From: a virus
IMG/VR virus record: IMGVR_UViG_3300044630_007768
Coordinates: 1 to 27,495 of that record
DNA length: 27,495 bases
Strand: one strand, 5' to 3'
How positions within the stretch are numbered: the stretch's first letter is position 1; each line of letters starts with the position of its first letter. This document shows positions 6,382 through 13,636 of the stretch, in pieces. The notes under the pieces were generated by a model that worked only from the letters and a program-made list of their open reading frames with translations, was not told where the DNA came from and ran no database searches. A program made the position numbers and the translations under genes.

Positions 6382-7749
6382 ATGATCACCATGTCGGCCC
6401 CGCCCCTGCCGTCGGACCCTGTCCAGGCGGCCCGCGTCCAACACACGCGGCTTCGGCGCCGGGTGCTCTACTCCATGCACGAGCCCGACGTGCGCGCGCG
6501 CATCGTCGACGCCGTCGGGCCGACGCGCGCCGCGGCCTGGCACATCGTCGACATGACGGCGAACCCGGGCTGGTACACCTGCTCGCAGCTCGCAGGACTC
6601 TACCGAGAGATCCCCGAGGCCGCTCCGCCGCCCGGCGGCGAGGACGCGGCGGCGGCGCTGGCCGAGTCCGGCTGGTGGCAACTCGCCCAGCGGAACCAGC
6701 GCGACACCATCGGCATGAACGACATGTTCGTGCGCGTCGACATCGACCAGACCACCGGTGCGCCGTCCACGCGGCTCGTTCCCCCCGACCTCGTCGAGCT
6801 CGTGACCTCCCCGCTCGCGCCGAGCCAGCCGCTCGCGGTCGACGAGTGGATTCCAGATCCGGACAACGCCGCCCTCTGGGTACGGCTGCACACGGACCCG
6901 CGCGCCCGCCGGTACCAGGCGTTCGACAAGGACGGCGTCGAGGTGTCGGCGCGCGTGCTCCGCGGCAACTTCACGGGCGACGACTACCCCTTCGTCGTCC
7001 GCGGCAACGCCGTGCTTCCGTACGTGGCGTACCACGCGGCCGAGACCGGCTACGCGCTGGAGCCGTACGGCGGCCGCGAGGTGTTCGAGGGCTCGCTTCA
7101 GCTCGGCGTGTACTACAGCTTTTTTGGCCACATCCTCCGGCAGGCCGCGCACGGACAGAGGTGGGCCATGAACGCCGAGCCCGTTGGCGGCGACCTCGAC
7201 GAGAGCGGGCGGCGCCGGGAGATCATCGCCGACCCCGCGACGATCGCCATCTTCCGCCAGCTCGAGGACGCCGCGGGCCAGGCGCAGATCGGCCAGTTCG
7301 CCCCGCCCGTAGACCCCGAGCGCATCCTCGCCGCGATCGAGCGCTACGAGCGGCGCGTCGTCGAAATGGCGCTCTCGACCGTGGGTGTCTCCCGGCGCGA
7401 GAGCGACGTGCGCTCGGCGATGTCCTTGGCCGTGTCGCGCGAGGCCCAGCGCGAGGCCCAGCGCGCGTACGAGCCGGTCTTCCGTCGCTCGGACGTGAAG
7501 CTCATGTCGCTCGTGTCCGGACTCATGGGCGGGCCGACCGAAGGCTGGCGCATCAACTACCGCTCGCTCCCGCGCGACCCGCACGAGCTCGACAGCGAGC
7601 TCACCCGGATGCAGGGCCAGATCGCCGCGGGCCTGCTCGACCGCGTGACCGCGTACCAGCAGCTTCACCCTGGCCTGCTCCGCGAGGAGGCCGAGTCGGC
7701 CATCCGCGAGATCGCCGAGACCGAGCAGCGCCTCCGCGCTGCCGCCTGA
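6382..7749 (+). CDS. Portal protein
   Basis: The 455-residue product has the features of a phage portal. The N-terminal helical part (residues 1-80) is followed by a beta-rich wing (RLVPPDLVELVTSPLAPSQP to DEWIPDPDNAALWVRLHTD), then a region near residue 215-250 (YVAYHAAETGYALEPYGG, then VFEGSLQLGVYYSFFGHILR) typical of the core. A long helical C-terminus is rich in Arg/Glu/Ala (SLAVSREAQREAQRAYEPVF). It forms the dodecameric ring through which DNA enters the capsid. Its position directly after the large terminase supports the call. ATG 6391 is an alternative start; neither has a strong ribosome binding site, perhaps because the CGGTAG hairpin overlaps the region. Confidence 0.8.
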   Translation: MITMSAPPLPSDPVQAARVQHTRLRRRVLYSMHEPDVRARIVDAVGPTRAAAWHIVDMTANPGWYTCSQLAGLYREIPEAAPPPGGEDAAAALAESGWWQLAQRNQRDTIGMNDMFVRVDIDQTTGAPSTRLVPPDLVELVTSPLAPSQPLAVDEWIPDPDNAALWVRLHTDPRARRYQAFDKDGVEVSARVLRGNFTGDDYPFVVRGNAVLPYVAYHAAETGYALEPYGGREVFEGSLQLGVYYSFFGHILRQAAHGQRWAMNAEPVGGDLDESGRRREIIADPATIAIFRQLEDAAGQAQIGQFAPPVDPERILAAIERYERRVVEMALSTVGVSRRESDVRSAMSLAVSREAQREAQRAYEPVFRRSDVKLMSLVSGLMGGPTEGWRINYRSLPRDPHELDSELTRMQGQIAAGLLDRVTAYQQLHPGLLREEAESAIREIAETEQRLRAAA

Positions 7750-7775
7750 CCGCTCACCGAGAGGACACCACCACC

Positions 7776-8354
7776 ATGGCCGACAATCAGACCGACACCC
7801 GGGAACCCGTACCCTACGATCGCTTCCAGGTGGTCGTCACCGAGAAGCAGGCGCTCGCCGCTGAACGCGACACGCTCAAGGGCGAAGTCCAGAAGCTCAC
7901 GGAGAAGGCCGCGACGGTCGACACCCTGTCCACGGAGGTCAACCGCTGGAAGGCCGAGGCCGAGAAGGCGTCCACGCGCTTTGCGACCTTCACGGAACTC
8001 TCGGGCGTGCTCGGCACGACGAACACCCGCGTCATCGACATCTTCGAAGCCGACTACCAGGCGCTCCCCGAGGCGAACCGCCCGGACCGCAAGGCCTGGG
8101 TCGAGACGCTCAAGGCGAAGCCTGCCGAGGCCGCCGAGCACCAACGGCCGTGGCTTGCCCCGGCTCCTGCCGAGGGCGGCGGCGGGGGCCAGCCGAAGCC
8201 GGCGCCCCGTCCGGTCGGCAGCGGCACGACGCCACCGAACGCCCCAGCGGCGCGCAACCCTGCCGAGGAGCGGAAGCTCCGCGAGCAGTGCCAGAAGTCG
8301 GGCAACTGGGAGCCGTGGAAGGCCTACACGAAGTCCATCGGGCTCCGGAGCTGA
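7776..8354 (+). CDS. Scaffold-like protein
   Basis: ATG 7776 gives 192 residues and is preceded by CCGAGAGGACA (7757-7767), the same 11 bases found before the gene at 9478. Residues about 25-80 form a charged coiled coil (VTEKQALAAERDTLKGEVQK, then LSTEVNRWKAEAEKA). A Pro/Gly-rich linker (about 125-155) and a basic helical end (EERKLREQCQKSGNWEPWKA) follow. A coiled coil with a positively charged C-terminus between portal and major capsid is typical of capsid scaffolds, which guide shell assembly and then leave. No head protease gene was seen. The call rests on position and composition. Confidence 0.65.
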   Translation: MADNQTDTREPVPYDRFQVVVTEKQALAAERDTLKGEVQKLTEKAATVDTLSTEVNRWKAEAEKASTRFATFTELSGVLGTTNTRVIDIFEADYQALPEANRPDRKAWVETLKAKPAEAAEHQRPWLAPAPAEGGGGGQPKPAPRPVGSGTTPPNAPAARNPAEERKLREQCQKSGNWEPWKAYTKSIGLRS

Positions 8355-8357
8355 TCC

Positions 8358-8369
8358 TCGGTAGCACGT
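8358..8369 (+). promoter_or_regulatory. CGGTAG element, copy 3 (before major capsid)
   Basis: TCGGTAGCACGT begins three bases after the scaffold stop and ends 77 bases before ATG 8447. CG/CG can close the GTAGCA hexaloop. A competing 5-bp stem, CCTCG (8356-8360) with CGAGG (8372-8376), also displays GTAGCA in its loop. Confidence 0.6.
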
Positions 8370-8446
8370 AGCGAGGCCCCGGGTCGCTCCCGTCAAAAGC
8401 GTCGGGCTGGCGTGAAAACTCCCCCTTCGATTCTGTGGAGGCCCCC

Positions 8447-9346
8447 ATGGCCGACGAGATGATTCCCTCGAGCATCGACTCCATCGTCGCGGGCGAAGTG
8501 CTCGCCGCCGAGTTCCTCATGACGCTCGCCGACCGCGACGCGTCCGTTCTGGAGCACCCCGCGTTCTTCCACGCGACCGGCCGCCCCGGCTCGAACGTCG
8601 TGCGCGTGCCCGTCCTCGGGTACGGTCACGACACGATGAGCGCGACCTCGCCCGGCAGCGAGACCGCGAACACCCCGTTCACCGACGACGGCATCGACGT
8701 GACCCTGGCGAACTACGTGCTGCGCTACACGGCGCACGACCTCGCCCGGTTCATGGCCGACGGCAAGATCGACCCGGTCCGCTTCGCCCAGTACGCCGGC
8801 GTCAACGTCGCCCAGACCCTCATCGGTCTCGCCGCGAACCTCACCGACGGGTTCAGCAACGTCGCGGGGAGCTCGGGCGTGGACGCCGCCTGGTCGGACA
8901 TCCTCACGGCGAAGGCGTTCCTCTACATCGCCAAGGCCCAGGGAGCGATGCTCGGTCTGCTCCACGGGCGCCAGTGGGCGGACCTCGAGGCGGACGCGCT
9001 CTCGCTCGGCGTGCTCCCCGCGCAGACGAACGCGGCCATCGTGAACAGCGGGCTGGAGTCCTACAAGGGGCGGTACTTCGGTATCGACTTCTTCGTGCAC
9101 TCCGCGGTACCGACCGCCGACGCGGGCGCCAACCGCGCCGGCGCCATCTGGACGCCGGGCGGCCTCGTCTGGGCCGACGCCGAGTACGCCAACGACGGTG
9201 ACCCCAACATCGTGAACCTCGGCCGCGGCCAGTTCGAGCGGGCGCGTCGCGGGACCTACAGCGACACGTCCTACCTGATCCGCGCCGCCATGGGCGTGGC
9301 GCTCGGCATCAACGCCGCGGGCGTGACGGTAAAGACGGACGCCTGA
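8447..9346 (+). CDS. Major capsid protein
   Basis: ATG 8447 is set by TGGAGG five bases upstream and gives 299 residues. The N-terminus (about 1-35) is helical. The body mixes strands and helices (NVVRVPVLGYGHDTM, then LANYVLRYTAHDLARFM, then IDFFVHSAVPTADAG) and ends in a helix-strand segment (YLIRAAMGVALGINAAGVTV). Size, composition and position after portal and scaffold fit an HK97-fold major capsid protein, several hundred copies of which build the shell. I recognise no family-specific motif, so the fold is inferred. The strong ribosome binding site and the two hairpins after the stop fit a highly expressed gene. Confidence 0.75.
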   Translation: MADEMIPSSIDSIVAGEVLAAEFLMTLADRDASVLEHPAFFHATGRPGSNVVRVPVLGYGHDTMSATSPGSETANTPFTDDGIDVTLANYVLRYTAHDLARFMADGKIDPVRFAQYAGVNVAQTLIGLAANLTDGFSNVAGSSGVDAAWSDILTAKAFLYIAKAQGAMLGLLHGRQWADLEADALSLGVLPAQTNAAIVNSGLESYKGRYFGIDFFVHSAVPTADAGANRAGAIWTPGGLVWADAEYANDGDPNIVNLGRGQFERARRGTYSDTSYLIRAAMGVALGINAAGVTVKTDA

Positions 9347-9362
9347 CCCTACGGGGGGCTCG

Positions 9363-9388
9363 CGAGGGGGCACACGGGTGTCCTCTCG
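9363..9388 (+). terminator. Hairpin after the capsid gene
   Basis: Eleven bases (9363-9373) pair with 9378-9388 around the loop ACGG, with two G-T wobbles. No T-run follows directly, so partial termination, attenuation or protection of the capsid mRNA 3' end are all possible. Confidence 0.45.
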
Positions 9389-9417
9389 GCTCCTCCTCTC
9401 GGGCTCTCCGTCTGGCC

Positions 9418-9459
9418 AAGGGGCCGCGTCGGTAGCACGGCGCGGCCCCTTCACGTTTT
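9418..9459 (+). terminator. Strong hairpin with T-rich tail, carrying the CGGTAG element in its tip
   Basis: Bases 9418-9431 pair with 9438-9451 over 14 bp, one of them a T-G wobble, leaving a six-base loop GTAGCA. TTCACGTTTT follows. The eleven outer pairs (9418-9428 with 9441-9451) are perfect. This looks like a rho-independent terminator or attenuator downstream of the capsid gene, and its tip is the conserved element. Confidence 0.6.
9429..9440 (+). promoter_or_regulatory. CGGTAG element, copy 4 (before gene at 9478)
   Basis: TCGGTAGCACGG forms the tip of the 14-bp hairpin at 9418-9451 and ends 37 bases before ATG 9478. It is the clearest case of the element as a stem-loop tip. Confidence 0.65.
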
Positions 9460-9477
9460 CCGAGAGGACAATCCAGC

Positions 9478-10173
9478 ATGGCCGAGCGCACCTCCGAGCC
9501 CACCCCCGCCACCGACGGAGGCCCGAAGCGGGTCACGCCGGCGTTCTTCTCCCGCGACGACGGCACCGGCCTCCCGACCATCGACGCGAGCAAGCCCTAC
9601 ATCCTGGCGCACCACCCGAACCGCTGGATGGTCATGGACGGGCGCCTCGTCCCGTCGCCCTCCGCGTTCCGCCTGGTCGACGGGTGCAACCGCGTCCGGG
9701 TCGCACCGGACGGCCGCGTTCACTTCGCCGACGCCCAGGCCAAGCTGCAGGACGCGGGCTTCCGGCTCATCCCGTACGAACACGGCCCCGGCGGCGAGTC
9801 GTACCTGCAGGAGGTCGACACCCGCCCCGACGGCCGCAGCGCGGTCGTGAAGGCCACGATCTCCGTCTGGGAGACCGCGCACGCCGGCGACTCGAACACC
9901 GAGCTCGACGAGAAGGCCTACGCCGACTGGCTCGAGGAGCTGGTGAAGACGAACCGCATCGCCGCGTGCCAGCCGCACGTCGCGCGCCGGATGCTCGCGT
10001 CTGCCCAGGCGTCGCTGGCGGACGCCGAAGAGAAGAAGGCTGCCGGCAAGCTGACGGACCACGGGCGCATCGACGCGCTCAAGCTCGAGATCCAGGTGCT
10101 TTCCAAGGCGGCGGGCAAGGGTGACAAGGTCAAGGGCACGAAGAGCGCCCCCGACCTCGGCGTGAAGGCGTGA
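9478..10173 (+). CDS. Unknown protein of the head-neck region
   Basis: The 231-residue protein begins at ATG 9478 after CCGAGAGGACA (9460-9470), shared with the scaffold gene. I do not recognise a family. The N-terminus is polar; residues about 40-125 look beta-rich (PYILAHHPNRWMVMDGRLV, then NRVRVAPDGRVHFADAQAKL); the last 90 are helical and charged (AYADWLEELVKTNR, then LASAQASLADAEEKKAAGKL), ending in a Lys-rich tail. Lying between the major capsid and the neck genes, it is probably a structural or assembly protein. It overlaps the next small gene by four bases (GTGA). Confidence 0.6.
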   Translation: MAERTSEPTPATDGGPKRVTPAFFSRDDGTGLPTIDASKPYILAHHPNRWMVMDGRLVPSPSAFRLVDGCNRVRVAPDGRVHFADAQAKLQDAGFRLIPYEHGPGGESYLQEVDTRPDGRSAVVKATISVWETAHAGDSNTELDEKAYADWLEELVKTNRIAACQPHVARRMLASAQASLADAEEKKAAGKLTDHGRIDALKLEIQVLSKAAGKGDKVKGTKSAPDLGVKA

Positions 10174-10337
10174 GCGGCGAGCGCGCGGGCGACCGCGAGG
10201 CCCTCGACAAGCTCACGAAAGATGTGCTCGACACGCCCAGGAAGGGCAAGCCGTTCTCGGAGGCCGAGGCGCGGGAGATGGCCCGGAAGTCGCTCACCGA
10301 GGCGGACCGTCGGCTCCGGGAGCGCGGCGAGAGGTAG
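10170..10337 (+). CDS. Small charged helical protein, 55 residues
   Basis: GTG 10170 overlaps the upstream stop and opens 55 codons ending in TAG 10335-10337. The product is highly charged and helical (DREALDKLTKDVLDTP, then SEAEAREMARKSLTEADRRL). The coupling overlap, the tight packing and the usual third-position G/C bias support a real gene. No function is recognised; in this position it may be a small assembly factor. Confidence 0.55.
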   Translation: MSGERAGDREALDKLTKDVLDTPRKGKPFSEAEAREMARKSLTEADRRLRERGER

Positions 10338-10349
10338 CCCGGGAGGGCA

Positions 10350-10361
10350 TCGGTAGAACGG
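10350..10361 (+). promoter_or_regulatory. CGGTAG element, copy 5 (before gene at 10384)
   Basis: TCGGTAGAACGG lies 22 bases before ATG 10384. Loop variant GTAGAA. GGAGGG (10342-10347) pairs with CCCTCC (10369-10374) as an outer stem. The stretch down to CGAGGTC is shared with copy 6. Confidence 0.6.
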
Positions 10362-10383
10362 GACGCACCCCTCCGAGGTCCTC

Positions 10384-10737
10384 ATGTCCGACTACTTCAA
10401 GACCCCCGGCGCCGGCATCACCGTGCTCGACGTGAAGACCGACACGATCGCCGAGCGCACCGCGGCCGCCGGCGTCACCGTCGACGGCTGCCAAATCAAG
10501 GACGGCCGCGTCGCGGCGCTCGCCACCGCGAGCATGTTCCTCTCCCCGGAGCAGACCGGCACCGGCTCGTCCCAGGACGTGGCGCACCCGTTCGGCGCGG
10601 CGCCCACGCTCGCGTACGCCATCCCGAGCAACCTCACCGGGGGCCCGTACGTCGTGACCTACGGCACGCACGACGCGACCAACGTGAAGTGCACGGTCAC
10701 CACCGGCGAGAAGTTCCGCGTCGTCGCGTTCAAGTAG
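10384..10737 (+). CDS. Small beta-rich virion protein with fibre-type motif
   Basis: This 117-residue protein contains ERTAAAGVTVDGCQIKDGR (residues about 24-42), a pattern I know from phage tail fibres and decoration proteins (AGVTVDGVLIKDG). A beta-rich C-terminal domain follows (SNLTGGPYVVTYGTHDATNV, then CTVTTGEKFRVVAF). It lies between head and neck genes rather than among the fibres, so a capsid decoration protein or head fibre is the best guess. CGAGGT is the likely ribosome binding site. The motif is seen; the location in the virion is inferred. Confidence 0.55.
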   Translation: MSDYFKTPGAGITVLDVKTDTIAERTAAAGVTVDGCQIKDGRVAALATASMFLSPEQTGTGSSQDVAHPFGAAPTLAYAIPSNLTGGPYVVTYGTHDATNVKCTVTTGEKFRVVAFK

Positions 10738-10743
10738 GCCAGC

Positions 10744-11484
10744 GTGAGCGGCTCCTCGACGACGTTCGTGGCCGCGCGGTTCTTGACCCCGGACTACCTG
10801 GTCCGCGGTCGGGACAACGTGATCTCGTGCCCGCTTTGGAGCGGCGCCTCCCTCGTGGCGCCGACCCAGTCGGGGAGCACGGTCTCGGTCTACGACGGCA
10901 ACACCGCCGTGGTCGACGCGGCCGCGGTCACCGTGACCGGCAGCATCGCCACGTACACGGTGCCGGCCTCCGTCCTCTCCGTCGACCGCGCCCTGGCGCG
11001 CGGCTGGCGCGTCGAGTGGTCGCTGGTCCTCTCGGGCGTCGCGCGCCCGTTCAGCAACACCGCGGCGCTGGTCCGGTCCGAGCTCGCGCCGATGATCGCG
11101 GACGCCGACCTCTTCCGCCGCGAGTCCTCCCTGAACCCGTCGGGGTCCGCGCCCATCAGCTCGTTCACCACGTTCCAGGACTTCCGCGACGAGGCCTGGA
11201 TCACGTTGCACGGCCTGCTCGCCGCGAAGGGCTCGCTCGTCCACCTCATCATGGAGCCAAGCGCGCTGCGCGAGCCGATGCTCACGCTGACGCTGGCGCT
11301 CATCTTCGCGGACTTCCGCACCCGCCTCTCCGAGGTGCACGGGGAGAAGGCCCGCGACTACCGCCAGCAGTTCGAGCGGGCGATGGCGGATCTCCGATTC
11401 GAGTACGACTCCGCGCAGAGCGGGCAGGCGGACGCGAAGCGGCGCGGGGCGTCGGCGACCGTCTTCATGTGCGGGCGCGGCTGA
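10744..11484 (+). CDS. Head-tail connector candidate
   Basis: GTG 10744 lies six bases after the previous stop; there is no clear ribosome binding site. The product has 246 residues in two parts. Residues about 15-110 are beta-rich (VSVYDGNTAVVDAAAVTVTG, then YTVPASVLSVDRALARGWRV), like an Ig-type or baseplate-type domain. Residues about 120-230 are helical (TFQDFRDEAWITLHGLLAAK, then LTLALIFADFRTRLSEVHGE, then DYRQQFERAMADLRFEYD), with the density of long helices seen in gp6-type head-tail adaptors. Position between the head genes and the tail terminator candidate supports this. No decisive motif was found. Confidence 0.5.
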   Translation: MSGSSTTFVAARFLTPDYLVRGRDNVISCPLWSGASLVAPTQSGSTVSVYDGNTAVVDAAAVTVTGSIATYTVPASVLSVDRALARGWRVEWSLVLSGVARPFSNTAALVRSELAPMIADADLFRRESSLNPSGSAPISSFTTFQDFRDEAWITLHGLLAAKGSLVHLIMEPSALREPMLTLTLALIFADFRTRLSEVHGEKARDYRQQFERAMADLRFEYDSAQSGQADAKRRGASATVFMCGRG

Positions 11485-11924
11485 TGCCGGCGGCGCCAAG
11501 CGACACCAGCGATCTGCGCGCGACCGTCCTCGCCGCGCTCGAGGCGGTGTCCGGGTGGACCGAGAGCCGGCACGCGCCCGAGCTCTTCGGCCGGGACAGC
11601 GACAACATGATGCACAAGGCGTTCGTCGTGGGCGTCCCCGAGACCGTCCCGCATTCCCGCGAGGGCCGCCAGGTGGCCGCGCAGGGCATGTACGCCGAGT
11701 CCGTGGTCGAGGTCCAGTGGGCGTACCGGCTCCGCGGGGACGCCCAGTCTACGGACTACAGCGCGGCGCTGGACGCCGAGCTCGTCGTCGTTGCCACGGT
11801 GAAGGGCGTCGCCGACGCGAACGTCATGGTCGAGCGGCTCTCCCGGCGCGCCGTCGCGGAGGGATGGGTGCTCGGCGTGAGCCGCTTCCGCGTCCTGCAT
11901 CGGTACCGCCTCACGGTCGTGTGA
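11484..11924 (+). CDS. Tail terminator / tail completion candidate
   Basis: ATG 11484 overlaps the upstream stop (TGATG) and gives 146 residues. An N-terminal helix (DLRATVLAALEAVSGW) is followed by strands (KAFVVGVPETVP, then ESVVEVQWAYRLRGD), a helix-strand pair (ALDAELVVVATVKGVADANV) and a final strand (RFRVLHRYRLTVV). An alpha/beta protein of about 140 residues just before the tail tube gene is the usual place and size of the tail terminator, which caps the tail tube and joins it to the head. No sequence signature confirms it. Confidence 0.5.
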   Translation: MPAAPSDTSDLRATVLAALEAVSGWTESRHAPELFGRDSDNMMHKAFVVGVPETVPHSREGRQVAAQGMYAESVVEVQWAYRLRGDAQSTDYSAALDAELVVVATVKGVADANVMVERLSRRAVAEGWVLGVSRFRVLHRYRLTVV

Positions 11925-11930
11925 GGACCG

Positions 11931-11942
11931 CCGGTAGAACGG
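11931..11942 (+). promoter_or_regulatory. CGGTAG element, copy 6 (before tail tube gene)
   Basis: CCGGTAGAACGG lies 22 bases before ATG 11965. CCG pairs with CGG around GTAGAA, with CC (11928-11929) and GG (11944-11945) able to extend the stem past one mismatch. GCACC and CGAGGTC follow, as after copy 5. Confidence 0.6.
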
Positions 11943-11964
11943 GGGGCACCACGAGGTCAGCCCG

Positions 11965-12471
11965 ATGCCGTTGTTTGATCTGCCCATGGTCCCCAAGAAC
12001 GGCCGGCTGCGGCTCGAGGACGCGACTTCCGGCACCCCGATCGCGATCGAGGTCCAGTACGACGAGGGCAACCTCGAGCACGGCGAGATGGCGGCCGGCT
12101 ACCAGGACACCGAATTCTTCCGTAGCAGGGGCGTGGAGTTCGCGGTCGTCGAGACCGGGGAGCACGAGGGCCTCGAAGCGACGTTCAGCGCGTACGTCAC
12201 GGATTTCGGCGACGCGACCGAGAAAACCCTGATCGACGCGTGCATGAAGACCGGCGCGTTCGCTTCCGGCGTGTCCGTGTTCGGGGCCAACCGGCCCTGG
12301 GGCCTCAAGGCCACGTACACGCAGGAGCAGACGAACTACGGCGCCGGCGCCGACTCGTCGCTGGTCTTCGCGAAGGTTCGCCTGAGCTACTCGTTTGCGG
12401 AGTCGGGCGCGGGCCGCATCGTCATCCGGATGAGGATCTTCAACCCGTCCTCGACGATCACCCGGGCGTAG
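11965..12471 (+). CDS. Major tail tube protein candidate
   Basis: The product is 168 residues, mostly beta (GRLRLEDATSGTPIAIEVQYD, then GVEFAVVETGEHEGLEATFS, then SLVFAKVRLSYSFAESGAG, then RIVIRMRIF) with one helix (TEKTLIDACMKTGAF). Size and strand-helix-strand pattern fit the tube protein that stacks as hexameric rings. It sits directly before the tail assembly chaperone pair, which is its normal place. The ribosome binding site GAGGT at 11953-11957 is shared in form with the gene at 10384. No motif is diagnostic, so the call depends on order and composition. Confidence 0.65.
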   Translation: MPLFDLPMVPKNGRLRLEDATSGTPIAIEVQYDEGNLEHGEMAAGYQDTEFFRSRGVEFAVVETGEHEGLEATFSAYVTDFGDATEKTLIDACMKTGAFASGVSVFGANRPWGLKATYTQEQTNYGAGADSSLVFAKVRLSYSFAESGAGRIVIRMRIFNPSSTITRA

Positions 12472-12480
12472 GGCGCACCC

Positions 12481-12858
12481 ATGAAGGGCACGATCGCATT
12501 CCTCGGGCGAGAGTACAAGGTCAAGAAGCCGCCGCAGTTCGCCGTCAGGGAGGAGCTCGTGATCGCCTACGGCGAGGCCGAGGGCAACACGAGCAGGAAC
12601 CTGCGCGTCTGCGCCGCGGTGCTCGGTATCTGCTCCGAGATCGGACTGGAGGCGAAGGCCGACTACGTGAAGGCGCGGTTCGACGTGCTGGCGTACGGCG
12701 GGGCCGTCTACGGCTACCTCCGGCAGAGCGGCGCGCAGCCGGCCGAGGTCATCGCCGAGGCGACGCAGCTCATCATGGAGCTCACGAACGAGGTGTTCCC
12801 GCGCGAGGGAGAGGTCGCCGCCCGCGCGGGTTTTTCCAGTCCCGCTCCGGCCGAGTAG
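12481..12858 (+). CDS. Tail assembly chaperone, short form (G-like)
   Basis: ATG 12481 follows the tail tube gene by nine bases and gives 125 residues. After a strand segment (TIAFLGREYKVKKP) the protein is helical (QFAVREELVIAYGEAEG, then NLRVCAAVLGICSEIGLEAK, then VIAEATQLIMELTNEVF). In siphophages the gene pair between tail tube and tape measure encodes chaperones (lambda G and GT) that wrap the tape measure during assembly and are not in the virion. The frame holds a canonical slippery heptamer at 12828-12834, eight codons before its stop, and an open -1 frame continues past it. Confidence 0.75.
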   Translation: MKGTIAFLGREYKVKKPPQFAVREELVIAYGEAEGNTSRNLRVCAAVLGICSEIGLEAKADYVKARFDVLAYGGAVYGYLRQSGAQPAEVIAEATQLIMELTNEVFPREGEVAARAGFSSPAPAE

Positions 12859-13034
12859 AGCGGACGGCCCTCGCGGCCTCTCTCCGGTGGGGCGGGGGCA
12901 ACGTCCGATGGTTCCAGGAGCTCTCGCGCGCCGACCAGGTGGATGTGCTCGCGCTCGTCCGGCTCGAGGAGCAGGAAGCAAAGCAGGCCCAGCGCCAGGC
13001 CTCCCAGCGGCTGCGCGCAAGGCGGGGGCGATGA
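12481..13034 (+). CDS. Tail assembly chaperone, frameshifted long form (GT-like)
   Basis: A -1 shift on G GGT TTT (12828-12834) joins the first 118 codons of the short form to the -1 frame, which is open to TGA 13032-13034, for a total of 184 residues. The added part begins at FQSRSGRVE and contains NVRWFQELSRADQVDVLAL and a charged helix rich in Gln/Arg (EEQEAKQAQRQASQRL). The T-type extension has no start codon or ribosome binding site of its own, and the next gene starts at its stop (ATGA 13031). Both points fit expression only by frameshift, as in lambda GT. The shift is inferred; efficiency is unknown. Confidence 0.75.
12828..12878 (+). promoter_or_regulatory. Programmed -1 frameshift site with downstream stem
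   Basis: The slippery heptamer GGGTTTT (12828-12834) is in the correct register. Seven bases after it, CCGCTC (12842-12847) pairs with GAGCGG (12858-12863). The loop holds GGCCG (12849-12853), which could pair with CGGCC at 12874-12878 to form a pseudoknot. Confidence 0.75.
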
Positions 13035-13633
13035 CGACCCGGTACACCAGCGGCGGCGTCACGGTGACGCTCTCAGGCGAGCTCGAAGAGTTCGTCCGGC
13101 GGGCCGTCGACCAGGCCGCCGGGGCAACCGTCCGCGTCATGGAGGCGGCGGCGGAGGAGGTCGCAGCGGACGCCCGGAGCTGGTGGTACGCGAAGGGCAC
13201 GGGCGTCACGCGGCGCACGGGGCGCTCCGGCGACGTGGAGGTCGTGACCACCGTGAGCGACGAGGAGATCCGCGTCACCGTCGCGTCCACCGACACCACC
13301 ACCGTGCGCGACGCGCGGGGGCGGTCCGCGCCCCGGGCGGCGGTCATCTTCCGGCCGGGGGTGTTCTCGACCCGCGCCGTCGAAATCAGCGAGACCGAGT
13401 ACAAGCGGCAGAAGGCGCGCGGCAAGCCGCACTCCGAGCTTGTGTTCCACGCCAAGCGCTCCCGGCCGGCATCCGGCGTAGAGGCTGGCAAATACTACCG
13501 GGAAGAGTCGAACCCGGACGCGAGCGACGGGCGGTACCTCGTGCCCGAGCTGATCCAGAAGCCGATGCGCGTGAAGGTCAAGGTAATCACGCCCGAGCTG
13601 GGCCGGGCCATCGCCGCACGGATGGGGAGGTAG
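13031..13633 (+). CDS. Minor tail component (gp10-like guess)
   Basis: ATG 13031 overlaps the chaperone stop and gives 200 residues. The N-terminus (GELEEFVRRAVDQAAGATVR, then VMEAAAEEVAADARSWW) is a long helical segment of the kind seen in HK97 gp10-like tail proteins. Strands follow (VEVVTTVSDEEIRVTVAS), then a basic, Tyr-rich part (EYKRQKARGKPHSELVFHAK) and a beta end (PMRVKVKVITPEL). Lying between the chaperones and the tape measure, it is probably a tail structural or completion protein. The gp10 resemblance is weak and limited to the helical start. Confidence 0.5.
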   Translation: MTTRYTSGGVTVTLSGELEEFVRRAVDQAAGATVRVMEAAAEEVAADARSWWYAKGTGVTRRTGRSGDVEVVTTVSDEEIRVTVASTDTTTVRDARGRSAPRAAVIFRPGVFSTRAVEISETEYKRQKARGKPHSELVFHAKRSRPASGVEAGKYYREESNPDASDGRYLVPELIQKPMRVKVKVITPELGRAIAARMGR

Positions 13634-13636
13634 GCC

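Noticed and set aside
4392-6446. 684-residue open frame on the minus strand
   Set aside because: Antisense to both terminase genes, whose motifs are clear. The translation is repetitive Val/Arg/Asp/Glu shadow sequence.
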